NCBI GenBank assembly: GCA_963693305.1 | Contig: OY855903.1 | Location: forward strand, 53,155,650 to 53,219,649 | Source of the DNA: Meandrina meandrites | Taxonomy: Eukaryota; Cnidaria; Anthozoa; Scleractinia; Meandrinidae | Reading direction: 5' to 3' | DNA: 64,000 nucleotides | In this document: in pieces, positions 47,801 to 58,217 of the stretch | Layout of the letters: the number at the start of each line of letters is the position of its first letter | Numbering within the stretch: the stretch's first letter is position 1 | Position numbers and translations under genes: made by a program | The notes under the pieces: model-generated | Told to the model about the DNA's origin: nothing | The model's input: the letters and a program-made list of their open reading frames with translations, nothing else | Databases searched by the model: none

Positions 47801-50800
47801 CGGCCCCAAAATCCGCCCTGGGTCAAACGAGATATGCGTGCGGATATTCGAGAGACTTGATTACTTTGCGTGGAAAGATTACTTATTTTGCACTCCTGCG
47901 GACAAGAGGCAACTAGAGATGCGCTGGTTCGACAAAACACCGCCCAATATTGACATGCCATGTACACAAATCTATGTTCCCGATGATACCCGCCGAAGAG
48001 GCTTGTGGACCGACAACTATCTGTGTCTTCCACGAAACTCTGGCTTTCCATACAGGTAAGCGAGCTATCAAGCGTGGCCTGTTTTGACAACCTGTCATCG
48101 AGACTTGTCTGGAAGCAGAGGAAGCTTAAAGGGGAAGTATTTTGATGCATTTGTGGTCATAACGGAGCTAGAATTTCGACTAAGTAGTTTCGCACATTCA
48201 CAAGATGCGCCCAGAAAACCAAAATGAAGATATTGAGTGAATTACTCAAAGGAGAACAGAGTGTAATTATTTTTTTTGGCGACTTATCCCGGCAAGACAC
48301 ACGGGCAGAGTTGGAAAACGTCTGCTGGACTTTTTCAATTTTTGATTGAAATCTCATGCCTGTATAAGTCATGATAATACCTGTTTCGTTACTTTAGTGG
48401 AGTAATATAGTCATTTCTAACAAAGCTAGACCGTTATTTTTAGGTTTCCATTAATGTTAATATTTCTTTTGACTTTTGACTTTTCCAAGTGATGCTCATG
48501 ACACTGCCCCTTTAAGGCCTTGGTCAAACGTCGAATAGCTTTCGCTCATTTGCATAAGGTTCGACTCCTGTTAAGTTCGACGTTTGACCAGCGCCTAAGA
48601 AGCGTGTTATCGATAGGTCGGTTGGTATACCTACCAAGGAACGCTGTAAAATAGAAAACAACTCAATCAAACAAGATATGATATTGATACGCTTGCACTG
48701 AAGATAGCATAGCGCGCTAGGAATATTAATCCAAACAACTCATTTCCATTTAAAAGGTTTCCCAAATTAGAGTACAATGCAGGTCGCAACCTTGGAAGCC
48801 CTATCTCCGCCCCCCCCCCCCCCCCCCCCCCACCTCATATAGGTAGGTGCTTCAAATGGCTGTCCAAATCACATCGTGTAATATTTAAAGTGGGCGAGAA
48901 CTGTTTCAAGGGATATCGAGCGTCTTTACATGACATCATGGCGGCCATGTTCGTATTTCGTCAGTTGTGTATCAAACATTGAGTACTTCATGTGAACATC
49001 TCGCTTGTCTGAAAACAATGCGAAACGCTGATCACTGTTTGTGTTGACAGGTTCGAGTGGTCGTACTCGGGTAGACTTCCAAACGTGCCGTGCATGAGAT
49101 GGTTCGCAAAGAGGGGAAGAGACGGCTGGGACAAAACATACCTGTGTGCCAAGAACGCTTCAAGTACTGCCAGTAAGTCACTTCAGTAAAGAGATAGGTC
49201 CGCGATGCATACAAACTGCTGCTTTACCGAACCAGTTGATCCGCACGTGCGAGATGGCAGGTAGTCAGTTGAGTAGCCTGAAATGCCAATCATTGGCAAA
49301 CAGTAGTGTTGAAATCAACACCTAATTTTTTCTTAGTGACCAGCCTGTTTCGGGCGTTCGGTTAGTTGGGAGCAGCGCGAAGAAAGAAATTTGCGCGATT
49401 TAGCTTGCCGTTCTTGGCGCTGCTTCCCAAGCAACCGAACGCCTGGAACAGACCACTTAATGGCTTGCAAACATGGCATGATCATATTACGAATAATATG
49501 ATTATTCTCGTAGAGGACTTGAATTTCGAATTAGAAGTTTAAACCGACTATTGATCTTCTCCCCAAAACACAGCACTTTATTTGGCAGTAGTTTGTTCAC
49601 TGTCTCGTCACAGGTGCGTTGCTAGGATTTCGTTTAAAAGTTGTGTTTCATACACATGCCCTAAACAACTTAACCTGTTGTTTTAAAGCTACTCTAACAG
49701 CTCTTCCTCACCTAATTGAGTCGCTGTTCCAACCACAGCACAGCTAAACCACTTCTTCATCTAACTGATTCACTGTTCTAACCACAGCACCGGTAAACCA
49801 AGCAATAAATGGTGGATGGTCTCCCTGGACGTCATGGAACACTTGTGATAAAAGTTGCGGCAATGGCACCCAACACAGGATAAGACGCTGTGATAATCCG
49901 AAGCCACAGCACGGAGGGTTACCATGCCAGGGAAACGAGTTGGACGAGAAAAGGTGTAATGAGATGAAATGCCCTGCCTGTACGTACTGAAAATTTTTAC
50001 AATGACTTTTTGTTATGACATTATTTTCCTGCTTAGCTGTCAAACCGTGTTCAGTTTTTGGGCAGTCGCATTTTTCTCTGACAGGTACGGTGGCCTACTG
50101 GTTAGTACGCCGTACTCTGGATTGAGCGGTCCGGGTTCGAGTGCTAAGACGCTTTATTCTTGCGCTGCCTCTCTCCACCCAGGGGGTGTGAATGGTGCCA
50201 ACGAATTGCTTCTTAAGAGGAACCTGTGATTTATTATTATCCCGTCGAGGGAAAGTACCAGTGCTTCTCATGACCTCAAGCTGCTGCAACTCAAGCTAAA
50301 GCGCTAGCACCGACCCCTCGAATTGGAATGGCCTTTAACTTTACCGGGAGGAGTGGTGGCCTAATGGTTAATTCGCTGGACTCCAGATCGAGCGATCCGG
50401 GTCGAGCCCTGGCCGGGGTCACTGTGTTGTGTTTTTGGACAAGACACTACTCCCACAGTGCCTTTCTCCACCCAGGTGTATAAATGGGTACCGGTGAATT
50501 TAATGCGCGGGGGGGGGGGGGGGGGGGGTAACCCTACGATGGACTGCGATGAACATCCCATCCAGGGGGGAGTAGAGATACTCCTAGTCACTTCATGCTA
50601 CTGAAACCGAGATAAGCTCTGGCCTGATGGGCCACTAGGCTTGAACGCAGACTTTTTACCATGTTGTTCTCTGACGTTCCTCGCTTGTCACGTGATTATT
50701 TCTTGGAATGATTTGTGGTAATAAATGTTTTGCTATTTTCACAGCTTGTAGCAGTGTGTTCGAAGCGTCCAGTGGTAGATTCACTTCTCCTAACTTTCCG

Positions 50801-53800
50801 AAACGTTATCCAAACTCAATGGATTGCGAGTGGATCATCCGCGTACCGTACAGACAAAGAATTACTCTTAGGTTCTTATTTTTAAATATTGAAGGTGGGT
50901 CATATTTCGTACAGTATCTCATTTTTTCTTCCCGACTATCCTTTGAGTAAAAACATGTAGGGAGGTATCGTGTTGTAGCTAGGCAACAGCACAGGGAAAA
51001 TAGCAGAAGATAGAGGACAGTTTGGTTCTATTTATAGGGTGGTCCTAACTTTAAGTCTGTAGATTAAACCTGGCATGTGTGGTCATTCATGTAAAAGCTA
51101 TTGTGTTGTATAAGGCGATTCTAACTGTAACATCTTGGCGAAAAATATGGCCATTGAAATGTAAGCTATTGAGCAGTTCTCTCGCATAGTTCTCGCGTGA
51201 GTATTCAGTGGAAGTTTTGGCGGGGTTGTGTTTTCAGATAAAAAATATCGTAGGGAAACTTGGGAAAAAAAAAACAACTCAGGGGGAAGCCCCCCGTCTC
51301 GCCCCACCCCGGGTCTTGTAGTTATGTTTGTGTTTGTGAAAGGAGTTTCTAACTTAAGGCATATGGATTCGACCTGATTTGTGACCATTTAAATCCATGC
51401 ATTCGAGTAGTATGTTCATGTTGTACCATTTTTCAGTTATTTTTTTGGCTTTATTTTGAACTCGACATGTGCTTTTAATGTTACAGGTTCCGCTCCACTG
51501 TGTAACTACGACTTCGTAGCGGTGTATGACGGCCAAACTGACTCGTCTCGTCGTATCGGCAAGTTCTGTGGCACTGTTACCCCACCTATTCTCCAATCCA
51601 GCTCAAACATCTTGCTTGTTAAGTTCCGCTCAAATAGAGCAAGAGGTTACTATGGGTTCAATGCTAGATGGGACTCCAGGATCGAGACTGTCAGAACAAC
51701 TGTTCGTCCTGCAGGTGAGATTAGAAAAGAATGCACACTTAGGTAAATTAACTTACGTAAGGTTAAAATCAGCTGGAAGTGAAAGGGCCTGTTAATAAAG
51801 AGAAAAATTACCCATGGCATGACGGTTACTCTCCATCCCGAGCCACCCCAGACCAGAAAGCTTTTCATATGGGTGGCCAGGTCACTCTCACTGAAGGCAG
51901 GGTGGCACTTCAGGGGGTGGGGTGAACCATATTTTTCCATGTAAGCTATTTTTGAACTTCAAAGTTGAATTAAATCTATCTCATGTTTCATACGAAATAT
52001 AAGGAATGCCGCCTTATTAGGATAAGGACGATAAACCATAAGTCCCGTCTCCTGCATCTTCACGGTTATGGTCAGCAGGGGACGTTAAATAACCCACACA
52101 CTTATGGCAAAGAGTAGGGCATGGAGTTCCCGGTGTTGAGGTCTGGTCTTGTTCCGAAAATTACATTGGCGGCATCTGCAAAAAATGTCCTCATTCGTTG
52201 TAAACTGCTTAATTGCAGTCTATGGTCTATGTCCCCCGCAAAGTGTTGTACATGTAACGTGCATTGAACGTATGGAAATACACTATATGAATGTCGTTAT
52301 TATTATAGAATACGAGCCCACCATAACACGACTAACTGTCAGACTGACTACCTGACCACCTGCTTGCCTTCCTGCTACACGGACAGACACACTGACTAAC
52401 TCACTGACTGACTGACTGACTGACTCACCGAGCACTTTACTGACTGCGCTTACTTGCCTGCGTACCTGCCTGACCTGATTACTGGAACAAACAACAAGCG
52501 AACGAACGAACGAACGAACGAACGAACGAACGAACGAACGAACGAACGAACGAACGAACGAACGAACGAACGAACGATTTGGACGGCAGATATAAGGATC
52601 GCACAAAGTGACTTTACCGCCCACTAACAGAGTTCATCTTTGCAGAGTGCGGACGGCAGATAACTGAACCGAATGGAACACTCTCCAGTCCCGGGTATCC
52701 CGGCAATTATCCCGCTAATGCCGACTGTATCTGGGTGATAACAGCTCCGCGCGGTCACTATATTGAACTGAAGTTTAAAAGATTTGACATATACAAGGTC
52801 GGGAGAGGATGCCGATACGATTACGTTGAAATACGAGATGGTAACTCCAGGGATTCGCCATCTTTAGGAAGGCACTGCGGGAGGACAGGTAAATAAAATA
52901 AAAAAAAATAAAGTAATGAAAGAGTTCACGCCATTTTGAGAGAGAAATGACGTCTCTGTGAACTTTATCAAAGTATTGGAAAATTCCGAAAATCCGAAAT
53001 AAGCCCTGCGATATTTTGTCAACGTTCCTTTAGGGGGCGTATTGACGGGGAGGGCTTGTACACGGGGGCTTATTTTTGGATAGAAGTTTGCGTTTCAAAA
53101 GTGGTTGGGTTCTTCGTTGAACGGGATATATCTGAAAATTCTTTGATGCATACTTGAAGATCACATGGTTAAACTGAGTAAATATTACGATAAGAATGCC
53201 AAACCAAATCCTTCAGTCGTTCAACAAACAAAACAGGTCTCAATCATATTCTATAACGATGTAAAATACAAAACAAAAGTCCGTCAATAGGGGTTCTCAA
53301 TCAGAAAAGTGAAATTGTTCTTATAACAGCTGCAACTTAACATAAGCCCATGGCGTTATATTCTGGATGACGTAACTAATTTTGGCGCTTATTTTGGCAG
53401 TGTCGGGAGAGGGGGGTTCGGAATTTTTCGGTATTAAGACAAAAAGGCTTTTATTTCTTACGTAGGTCTTTGTCACAACCTAACCAGATTTTTCATTTTC
53501 AGTTGATGAAAAATTCCAAACAGTATCCAATTACGTTCGAATCCGTCTTCACACGGACAACTCGCTGGAAAGGCGGGGATTTGTGCTGACGTGGAGGAGT
53601 GTACCACGTGTCATTGCTACACAGGAGCCACCAACCAAACGTAAGTCTTGAAGACTATCAATCTCGTTCCAAGAGCCTTCGCTTCTACCATTCAGGTCCC
53701 TGTTGCTGACCAGTAGCTGATTCAGATTGAAACTTAGTTTTAGGCTGCCGTCTTTATGCGGTCGGTTTCAAAGACGGAAGCTCTTTGTAGCCACTGTCGA

Positions 53801-56800
53801 AGAGTGCGTAGAGCCAATCAAATTCAATAATTTTGTAATAGAAACTAACATCCTCGTCCATTCTCTTTAGCCGTGTGTCCCCGTGGGTGGGTGTCTCATG
53901 TGATGGAAGACACGGACACAGTGTACTGTTACCTCGTGAGAGCGAACACACACACTTGGTACATGGCAAGAGATGACTGCTTAAACTCTGACTCTGACCT
54001 GCTGAGTATCACGAGCGCCAAAGAACAAGAGTTCGTTACCAAACATCTGCTGGCGGAGTCATTCATGTGGATTGGGTACAATGATTTAGAAAGAGAAGGA
54101 AAATGGGCCTGGAGTGACAGGTACTGTAAAGTCCTCTTCTTGTGGTGTGAGTTTGTTTTTGGTTCTCGATCTTGCTCCGATGGTTTTCCAGTTTTCTTCC
54201 CTCCACAAAAACCAACAATTCCAAGACTGACGTAATAAATATACGAAAGACTTCTATGAACTACGGATAAATGACGAAATGAATGAAATGATCCTCGCAG
54301 TTAGCCTGCGTTGCAGACGAACTAAACCCCGGTATAGTCCGTCTATCAACGAGCGCCTAAAAGCTTGTTCCGTCCCCCGCGTTTTACCAGGGTTTTCTAG
54401 AATAGCCTCCAATTTGCTCTTGCATATGGCCGTTCTTTCGTCCTCCGCGATTGGTCGAGTAGATCACGTAAAAAAACATAGTCGGGAACAGGGTCAATTG
54501 ACCTGGCTCCCAACGCTTCATAGCTCAGTTGGTAGACCAACGACCGGTAACGCGGAGGTCATGGGTTCAAATGCCATTGTAGCCTTGAATTTTTCAGGCT
54601 AAAAAAATGGAATTGTTTAAATTGCTTTCACATTGCAAGGATCATTTATTGTATTTAATTAATTTGTTTGCAATTCGAGCCAAAAAGTTGTATCATCATT
54701 TCATTTCATTGCTGGATTTTTACGAATGGAATTTAATTTCCTATGTTAAAATCTAGCCAGTCAAATAATAGACACTTTGCATAAATGGCGTCGGCATTTC
54801 AATAACAGTACTTGTTCATCTTAAGCCTCACATTCACGGAGAAAATCCTTTGTCTACAAACATCCTCACGAGGCTAAGGATAGTATGGTTAATCAAATTT
54901 GCTCGCCATTTATGTAGTGGAAATGTGTCTCCTCTGTCAGCGTTACCTTTTGGAAAGGACCCGTCGGCTAAGAGGAAGAGGAGGCTCTGGGGAGGAGTAT
55001 GGTGACGCAAACAGATTTCAGAGCTACGTCATCAGTATGGCCCGACGTCTCTTGGGCACAGGTGTTGGGGGAGGGGAGAGTTCAGTTGTTTCTTCCGTCT
55101 TGGTTTCTGTACAAATAATAAACAGCCATGAATGCTAAAAACACTATAAAGGAACGACTTTTTTGTTCAAGTGCGCCAAAGGCGGTTTTATTTCTTTAAA
55201 ACGTAGATTTACTACAATTCTGACGATATTACAGAAACTTGCCTTCGTTTCTTAGGTCTTGAGCCAAAAGCAATCTATTTTCTGAGGTGTACCACGACCA
55301 ATTATACCTTCTGGTGTTGTCGCGTATCCTTAAACGCTTCTTCCAATAAAAACAATAACTCATTTCCTCCCCGTAGAACTCACCAAAATTACAAGAACTG
55401 GGCCACGGGCGACCCTAACAATGGTGGCACGTACAGGAAAAAGGACGAAGACTGTGCTGTGCTGAAATCAAATGGAAAATGGAATGATTATCCGTGCAAC
55501 ACACGCTTCAAGTACATCTGCAAGGCTAGAGCAAGTAAGTTACAACTGCAGTGATGATTCCATTTTGTTAATAGTGCCGGGGCGCTTATTTTGCTTCGAG
55601 AACTCGACGGAGGGCGCTTTATATTTTTTAATATAGACGCCTGAATGCGTAAAACAGGCGCGATCTTTTTATCAAGGAATTGTATCCTCCTATAAGAATG
55701 ACAGGAGAGATTTCACGTTTATATAATAGGTTCGCGTTCTAGTATAGGGACGCTTATTAATAACAAAACACGTTTAAAGGAGAGCTCATTACAAAGGAGG
55801 TGATAAATCGAAACATGACGGTAGCCTCGTTTTCTATAAGCGGTAGTCATCTCGGCTGTGCCTCGTAGGAAACTAGGGCTCGTAGCCCGATTGTTAAATA
55901 GTTTGATTAAGATGATGAATTGGATCGACGGAATAGGTAGCACCTTGCCCTCCGTCCAAGAAAAATCACAGGCAGACAAATCCTCTGTATCTGAGACTGT
56001 GTGATACGTCACAATGCGCTAATTAATCTCATACATTCACTGTAATTTGTAATGACTGACCTCGGCTTAATACAACTGATCGCGAGAAATGCTCCCTAAA
56101 ATACTGGATTTCACATCTTTTAATCCTAAACTGGGATCTACTGTAAGCCAGATACATAACGTTCACTTACCTTCTGTCTTTTGCGTGGTATTTTGCGATT
56201 TGATGGGGTTTTGAGTCCGTTAATTCCTCGCTAGCCGTTTTCTCCCACTACAATAGTACTAAGAAGAAAAGACACGTCTGCCTGAAAAAAAAATCAAGAT
56301 AATTTCACAATGCAGAGAATTAATTCGCTTTATTATTTTGTTTCACAGGCCGTCTATCAGTTGAAGGGTTGCACACTGCGAGGAGGGCAGATAGAGGATA
56401 GAATTCATGCAAAAGTTTATTTAAGCAATAGAGTACAGCTTTATGGTTTTTCGCTTCAACGAACCTCACAGAATAGTGGAAGAATACTAAGCACATAAAT
56501 GACATGACGAGCTGTTCGAGGGTTCCTTAAACGTAGTATGTGGTTTATTGATCCGAAAAACCATAAAAAGGTGGGCCATATTGCTTTTTTGGAATACCAA
56601 GTAACATTTCAACGTGGTAAACCGGAGCAATAGTCAAAAGTAACTATGGACTAATCGGAGTAGTGCAGGGTGTTCATTTATTGTATTATATCATTCTAAC
56701 CTGTAAAAAATATTGTTAGAATGTTGTTTCGGTTTTAGTTAAATTTATATATACAGTATTTACGAACTGTTTTACTAAATATCATCTTTTCACCTCTGTA

Positions 56801-57313
56801 ACCCCAGCAGCGACCAACTTGTAAGTTCTCTTTACCTTTTGGGAATACAGGACTTGATCGTGCGAGGTGTTTTGACAAAAAAAAGCAAATTCTCCCAAAG
56901 AGAATAATAAAGGATGTGAGGAAATGACAGGCAGACATTTGGTGTCGATCAAATGACGTATTTCATCAACTTCTTAGTCTTTCGTCTCAAGAAACAATAC
57001 TGTTTTGATGTCTAGCGAAGCTATAGTTCATTGAACTACAGTGTTAGTCACAGAAGCCTGAAACGTGTATTATTCAGTAGACGGAGCACATCTCTTTGCT
57101 CTTCCGGTTGACCGAGAAATACAGTAACAGTTTTTTTTTTTAATATAAGTAAGTTGTATAACTAGAATGTTGTGCTAGCGTTTGCGAATAAGTGGAACGA
57201 AAATAAATATTTATCTGGCGTATTTTAATGTCTATCTGTTTTTTTTTTTTTTACATTCTTACATTCTTTCTTTCTCACTCTCTGTCCTCTTATTAGCTAA
57301 GAGCCTACAATAA
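38320..57313 (+). CDS. Secreted multidomain astacin metalloprotease with TSP1, CUB and C-type lectin domains
   Basis: Coding exons: 38320-38452, 42622-42774, 43415-43538, 44001-44176, 44603-44818, 45079-45229, 45760-46010, 47128-47295, 47770-48055, 49051-49172, 49788-49979, 50745-50894, 51487-51714, 52646-52888, 53503-53640, 53871-54120, 55377-55534, then a tiny terminal exon (57297-57313, or 56349-56401). The frame is continuous through all junctions, about 1,050 aa. Order: signal peptide, propeptide, astacin catalytic domain (zinc site [12 protein letters not shown]), three-fold Cys/Trp module, TSP1, second three-fold module, TSP1, CUB, CUB, C-type lectin domain. Astacins are secreted zinc endopeptidases that process matrix proteins and growth factors. 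The CUB and lectin domains suggest substrate or glycan targeting. The true last exon is uncertain; no membrane anchor was found. Confidence 0.87.
40678..40872 (+). CDS. Small open reading frame in astacin intron 1, hypothetical
   Basis: A 64-codon ATG-started frame encodes a hydrophilic peptide ([20 protein letters not shown] at the N-terminus) with no signal peptide. Composition looks protein-like, but the length is compatible with chance. No domain was recognised and no promoter or poly(A) signal is evident. Confidence 0.2.
   Translation: MDAKIYRPSQEKKKPFEALQAGTNTTFNPSAKVFDKDIIFTSTRTHETTRGHSDALYFNTKNKV
41849..42061. repeat. Two-copy tandem repeat of ~100 bp
   Basis: GGGGTTTCAT starts recur at about 41849 and 41946, with GGGGTCTCAA at 42052. 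Each unit holds AGAATTACCTTGTAC, ATAACAAACATTACCAC, TGAAAGTACTG and CATTTGAATGGTAGCACACT. It lies in astacin intron 1. Confidence 0.85.
42840..42988. repeat. Foldback hairpin element in astacin intron 2
   Basis: The arms share AGACTAGGAGCAGCCCCTAT and TTTTTTCGC against GCGAAAAAATAGGGGCTGCT, about 60 bp each with a ~25-bp loop. Non-coding. It lies 66 bp after the donor of exon 2. Confidence 0.75.
44184..44310 (-). mobile_element. Truncated family A SINE
   Basis: On the minus strand from 44310 it follows the 14080-14355 copy (GGAGGTCGGGTGGCCAAGTG, then a degenerate B box, then CGGTGGTCCCGAGTTCAA). It is cut short before the (TTTACC)n tail. It starts about 8 bp after the donor of astacin exon 4. 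Confidence 0.75.
44374..44424. repeat. (AATC)n microsatellite
   Basis: About twelve copies of AATC/CAAT with a few substitutions, in astacin intron 4. Confidence 0.9.
45079..46010 (+). CDS. Exons 6-7: unrecognised three-fold Cys/Trp module 1
   Basis: Three ~40-aa repeats share an aromatic lead, then C-x-x-[IW], a variable loop, and W-x(2-3)-x-Y-L-C. The signatures are CLRIF...WRDNYLC, CIQIN...WERSYLC and CLEWT...WGSKRYYLC. Outer boundaries are phase 1; the internal junction between repeats one and two is phase 2. I do not recognise a named family. Confidence 0.8.
46288..46960. repeat. Second copies of dispersed repeats R2 and R1 in astacin intron 7
   Basis: 46288-46625 matches 28513-28745 (R2) and carries an extra block with TCTCGGGGATGAA. 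46826-46960 matches 10108-10335 (R1). A C-tract at about 46258-46272 precedes them. The intron holds no recognised gene. Confidence 0.6.
47128..47295 (+). CDS. Exon 8: thrombospondin type-1 repeat 1
   Basis: [20 protein letters not shown] with RSRTC, C, PCNSQEC gives the six cysteines and the W-x-x-W-x-x-W ladder of a canonical TSP1 repeat. WSPW is a potential C-mannosylation site. The exon is symmetric, phase 1-1. Confidence 0.95.
47770..49172 (+). CDS. Exons 9-10: three-fold Cys/Trp module 2
   Basis: Three further repeats of the same type: CVRIF...WKDYLFC, CTQIY...WTDNYLC and CMRWF...WDKTYLC. The module is again bounded by phase-1 introns, with an internal phase-2 intron, here between repeats two and three. 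It parallels module 1 and is likewise followed directly by a TSP1 repeat. Confidence 0.8.
49336..49458. repeat. Hairpin MITE in astacin intron 10
   Basis: GGGCGTTCGGTTAGTTGGGA and GCAGCGC on the left are mirrored by GCGCTGCTTCCCAAGCAACCGAACGCC on the right. GTGACCAG/AGACCACTT-like outer ends are also mirrored. Non-coding. Confidence 0.65.
49788..49979 (+). CDS. Exon 11: thrombospondin type-1 repeat 2
   Basis: [26 protein letters not shown] and C, C make a canonical TSP1 repeat. The donor is GTACGT at 49980. Phase 1-1. Confidence 0.94.
50088..50235 (+). mobile_element. SINE related to family C, variant body
   Basis: The head ACGGTGGCCTACTGGTTAGT and GGTCCGGGTTCGAGTGC is tRNA-like. CTCTCTCCACCCAGG is shared with family C, then the sequence diverges. 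It lies in astacin intron 11, directly before a full family C copy. Confidence 0.65.
50350..50660 (+). mobile_element. tRNA-derived SINE, family C, near full length
   Basis: AGTGGTGGCCTAATGGTTAA, CGGGTCGAGCCCTGGCC, TCCACCCAGGTGTATAAATG, ACTCCTAGTCACTTCATGCT and CAGACTTTTTACC match the minus-strand copy at 9500-9794. A G-tract of about 18 sits inside the copy. Confidence 0.88.
50745..51714 (+). CDS. Exons 12-13: CUB domain 1
   Basis: [20 protein letters not shown] then [16 protein letters not shown] and GYYGFNARW are the standard CUB landmarks with four cysteines. The YD..VYDG acidic residues are consistent with a calcium-binding CUB. The domain is split by a phase-1 intron at 50895-51486. 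Confidence 0.93.
52375..52577. repeat. Microsatellite cluster: (CTGA)n and (AACG)n
   Basis: A CTGACTGACTGA stretch near 52400 is followed at 52499-52577 by about 19 near-perfect copies of AACG. The long minus-strand open frame over this stretch (runs of SFVR) is an artefact of the repeat. It ends about 70 bp before the acceptor of CUB 2. Confidence 0.92.
52646..53640 (+). CDS. Exons 14-15: CUB domain 2
   Basis: [36 protein letters not shown] and RGFVLTW define a second CUB domain with its four cysteines. It is split by a phase-1 intron at nearly the same domain position as CUB 1. Confidence 0.93.
53871..55534 (+). CDS. Exons 16-17: C-type lectin-like domain
   Basis: [32 protein letters not shown], then W(x)5[24 protein letters not shown]. 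Six cysteines are seen. WND is intact, but the sugar-specificity loop reads DPNN without a clear EPN or QPD, so calcium-dependent sugar binding is possible but not assured. Confidence 0.9.
54519..54607 (+). mobile_element. tRNA-derived SINE, family B
   Basis: TTCATAGCTCAGTTGGTAGA, GCGGAGGTCATGGGTTCAAA, CCTTGAATTTTTCAGGCT and an A-tail. It lies in the intron that splits the C-type lectin domain, preceded by further repeat-like sequence from about 54296. Confidence 0.8.
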
Positions 57314-57314
57314 A
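56349..57314 (+). other. Alternative candidate terminal exons of the astacin gene
   Basis: After the phase-1 donor at 55535, two acceptors lead to short in-frame endings. TTTGTTTCACAG at 56348 adds 17 residues with TAG at 56399-56401. The T-rich acceptor ending at 57296 adds five residues with TAA at 57311-57313, overlapping an AATAAA at 57309-57314. The second has the clearer 3'-end signal; the first is nearer. Sequence alone does not decide. Confidence 0.4.
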
Positions 57315-58217
57315 ATTTGGGAATCAGCGCAATCTGCAATGCACGATTACCAAGAACAATGTCAAGTTCACGGGTGGTGAGTGGCATCTCGCGCACAGTG
57401 AAGTAAAAACATGGCTCGTGGATCAGCTTCTTCAACACTGCGTTCGGCGTTACTTTCTTTGGAAACGATTTTTTTAAAAAGATTATTAGATTCGGTTTTT
57501 GTGATTTCCTTCGGCTTCAGGTGATAACACTTACCTGCGAGTGGACCTTGATTATTCCGGATATCACAAAAACCTCCACCAATAATTATTTATACCAAAA
57601 TTTTCAAATCTGGAACGCTTTGTAACTTGACACCTATTTCATTCGTGCGTCAAACATGGGGATTAATGGGCCAGTTCCGAAATGCCTTTTCCTAGTCTTT
57701 TAAAAGGAGTCCAAAGGCTCGTTTCTCGAAGGTCTCGGAAAGCCATAGCAAAATCTCAAAATTTATGATACAGAGCTGTTTTAATTCCATGGTATTTTTA
57801 ATATGAACAAGAGGTTCCCTTCGTACACAGTTTTTTCAGGCCTATACACTTCTCTGTGTTTTTTTTTTCGAGAAACGGGTCCCTGTGCCTGGCTGCATAA
57901 GACGATCGTATTTGGGCGAGGCGCTCTTAACAAAATTACAGCATTTGTAAATGATAACAGGAGAAAGAGCAATAACACTTAGCCTCTTCGAACTAAAACA
58001 TTGTAATCAGGGAGAATTAATTACCGAAGATGCTTCAGATTGAGTTGTACCGTACTTCATTTTTTAGTTGAACTCCGAGAAAAAAATCAGTCTGATCCTT
58101 CGATTAAGCGCTGTTTTGTTGTGAATGAATGCGGCGCTTGCTCAAGGGTGCCGCTCTTTACAATCTGCAACCAGTTTCAAAATTGATGAAACCCTCACCC
58201 GAAAATTGTGTTCTTAA

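Noticed and set aside
52499..52577. CRISPR-like array
   Set aside because: Simple 4-bp tandem repeat with no spacers, in a eukaryotic intron.
52283..52624. 113-codon minus-strand open frame with repeated SFVR
   Set aside because: It is the translation of the AACG microsatellite, where a 4-bp unit leaves all frames open.
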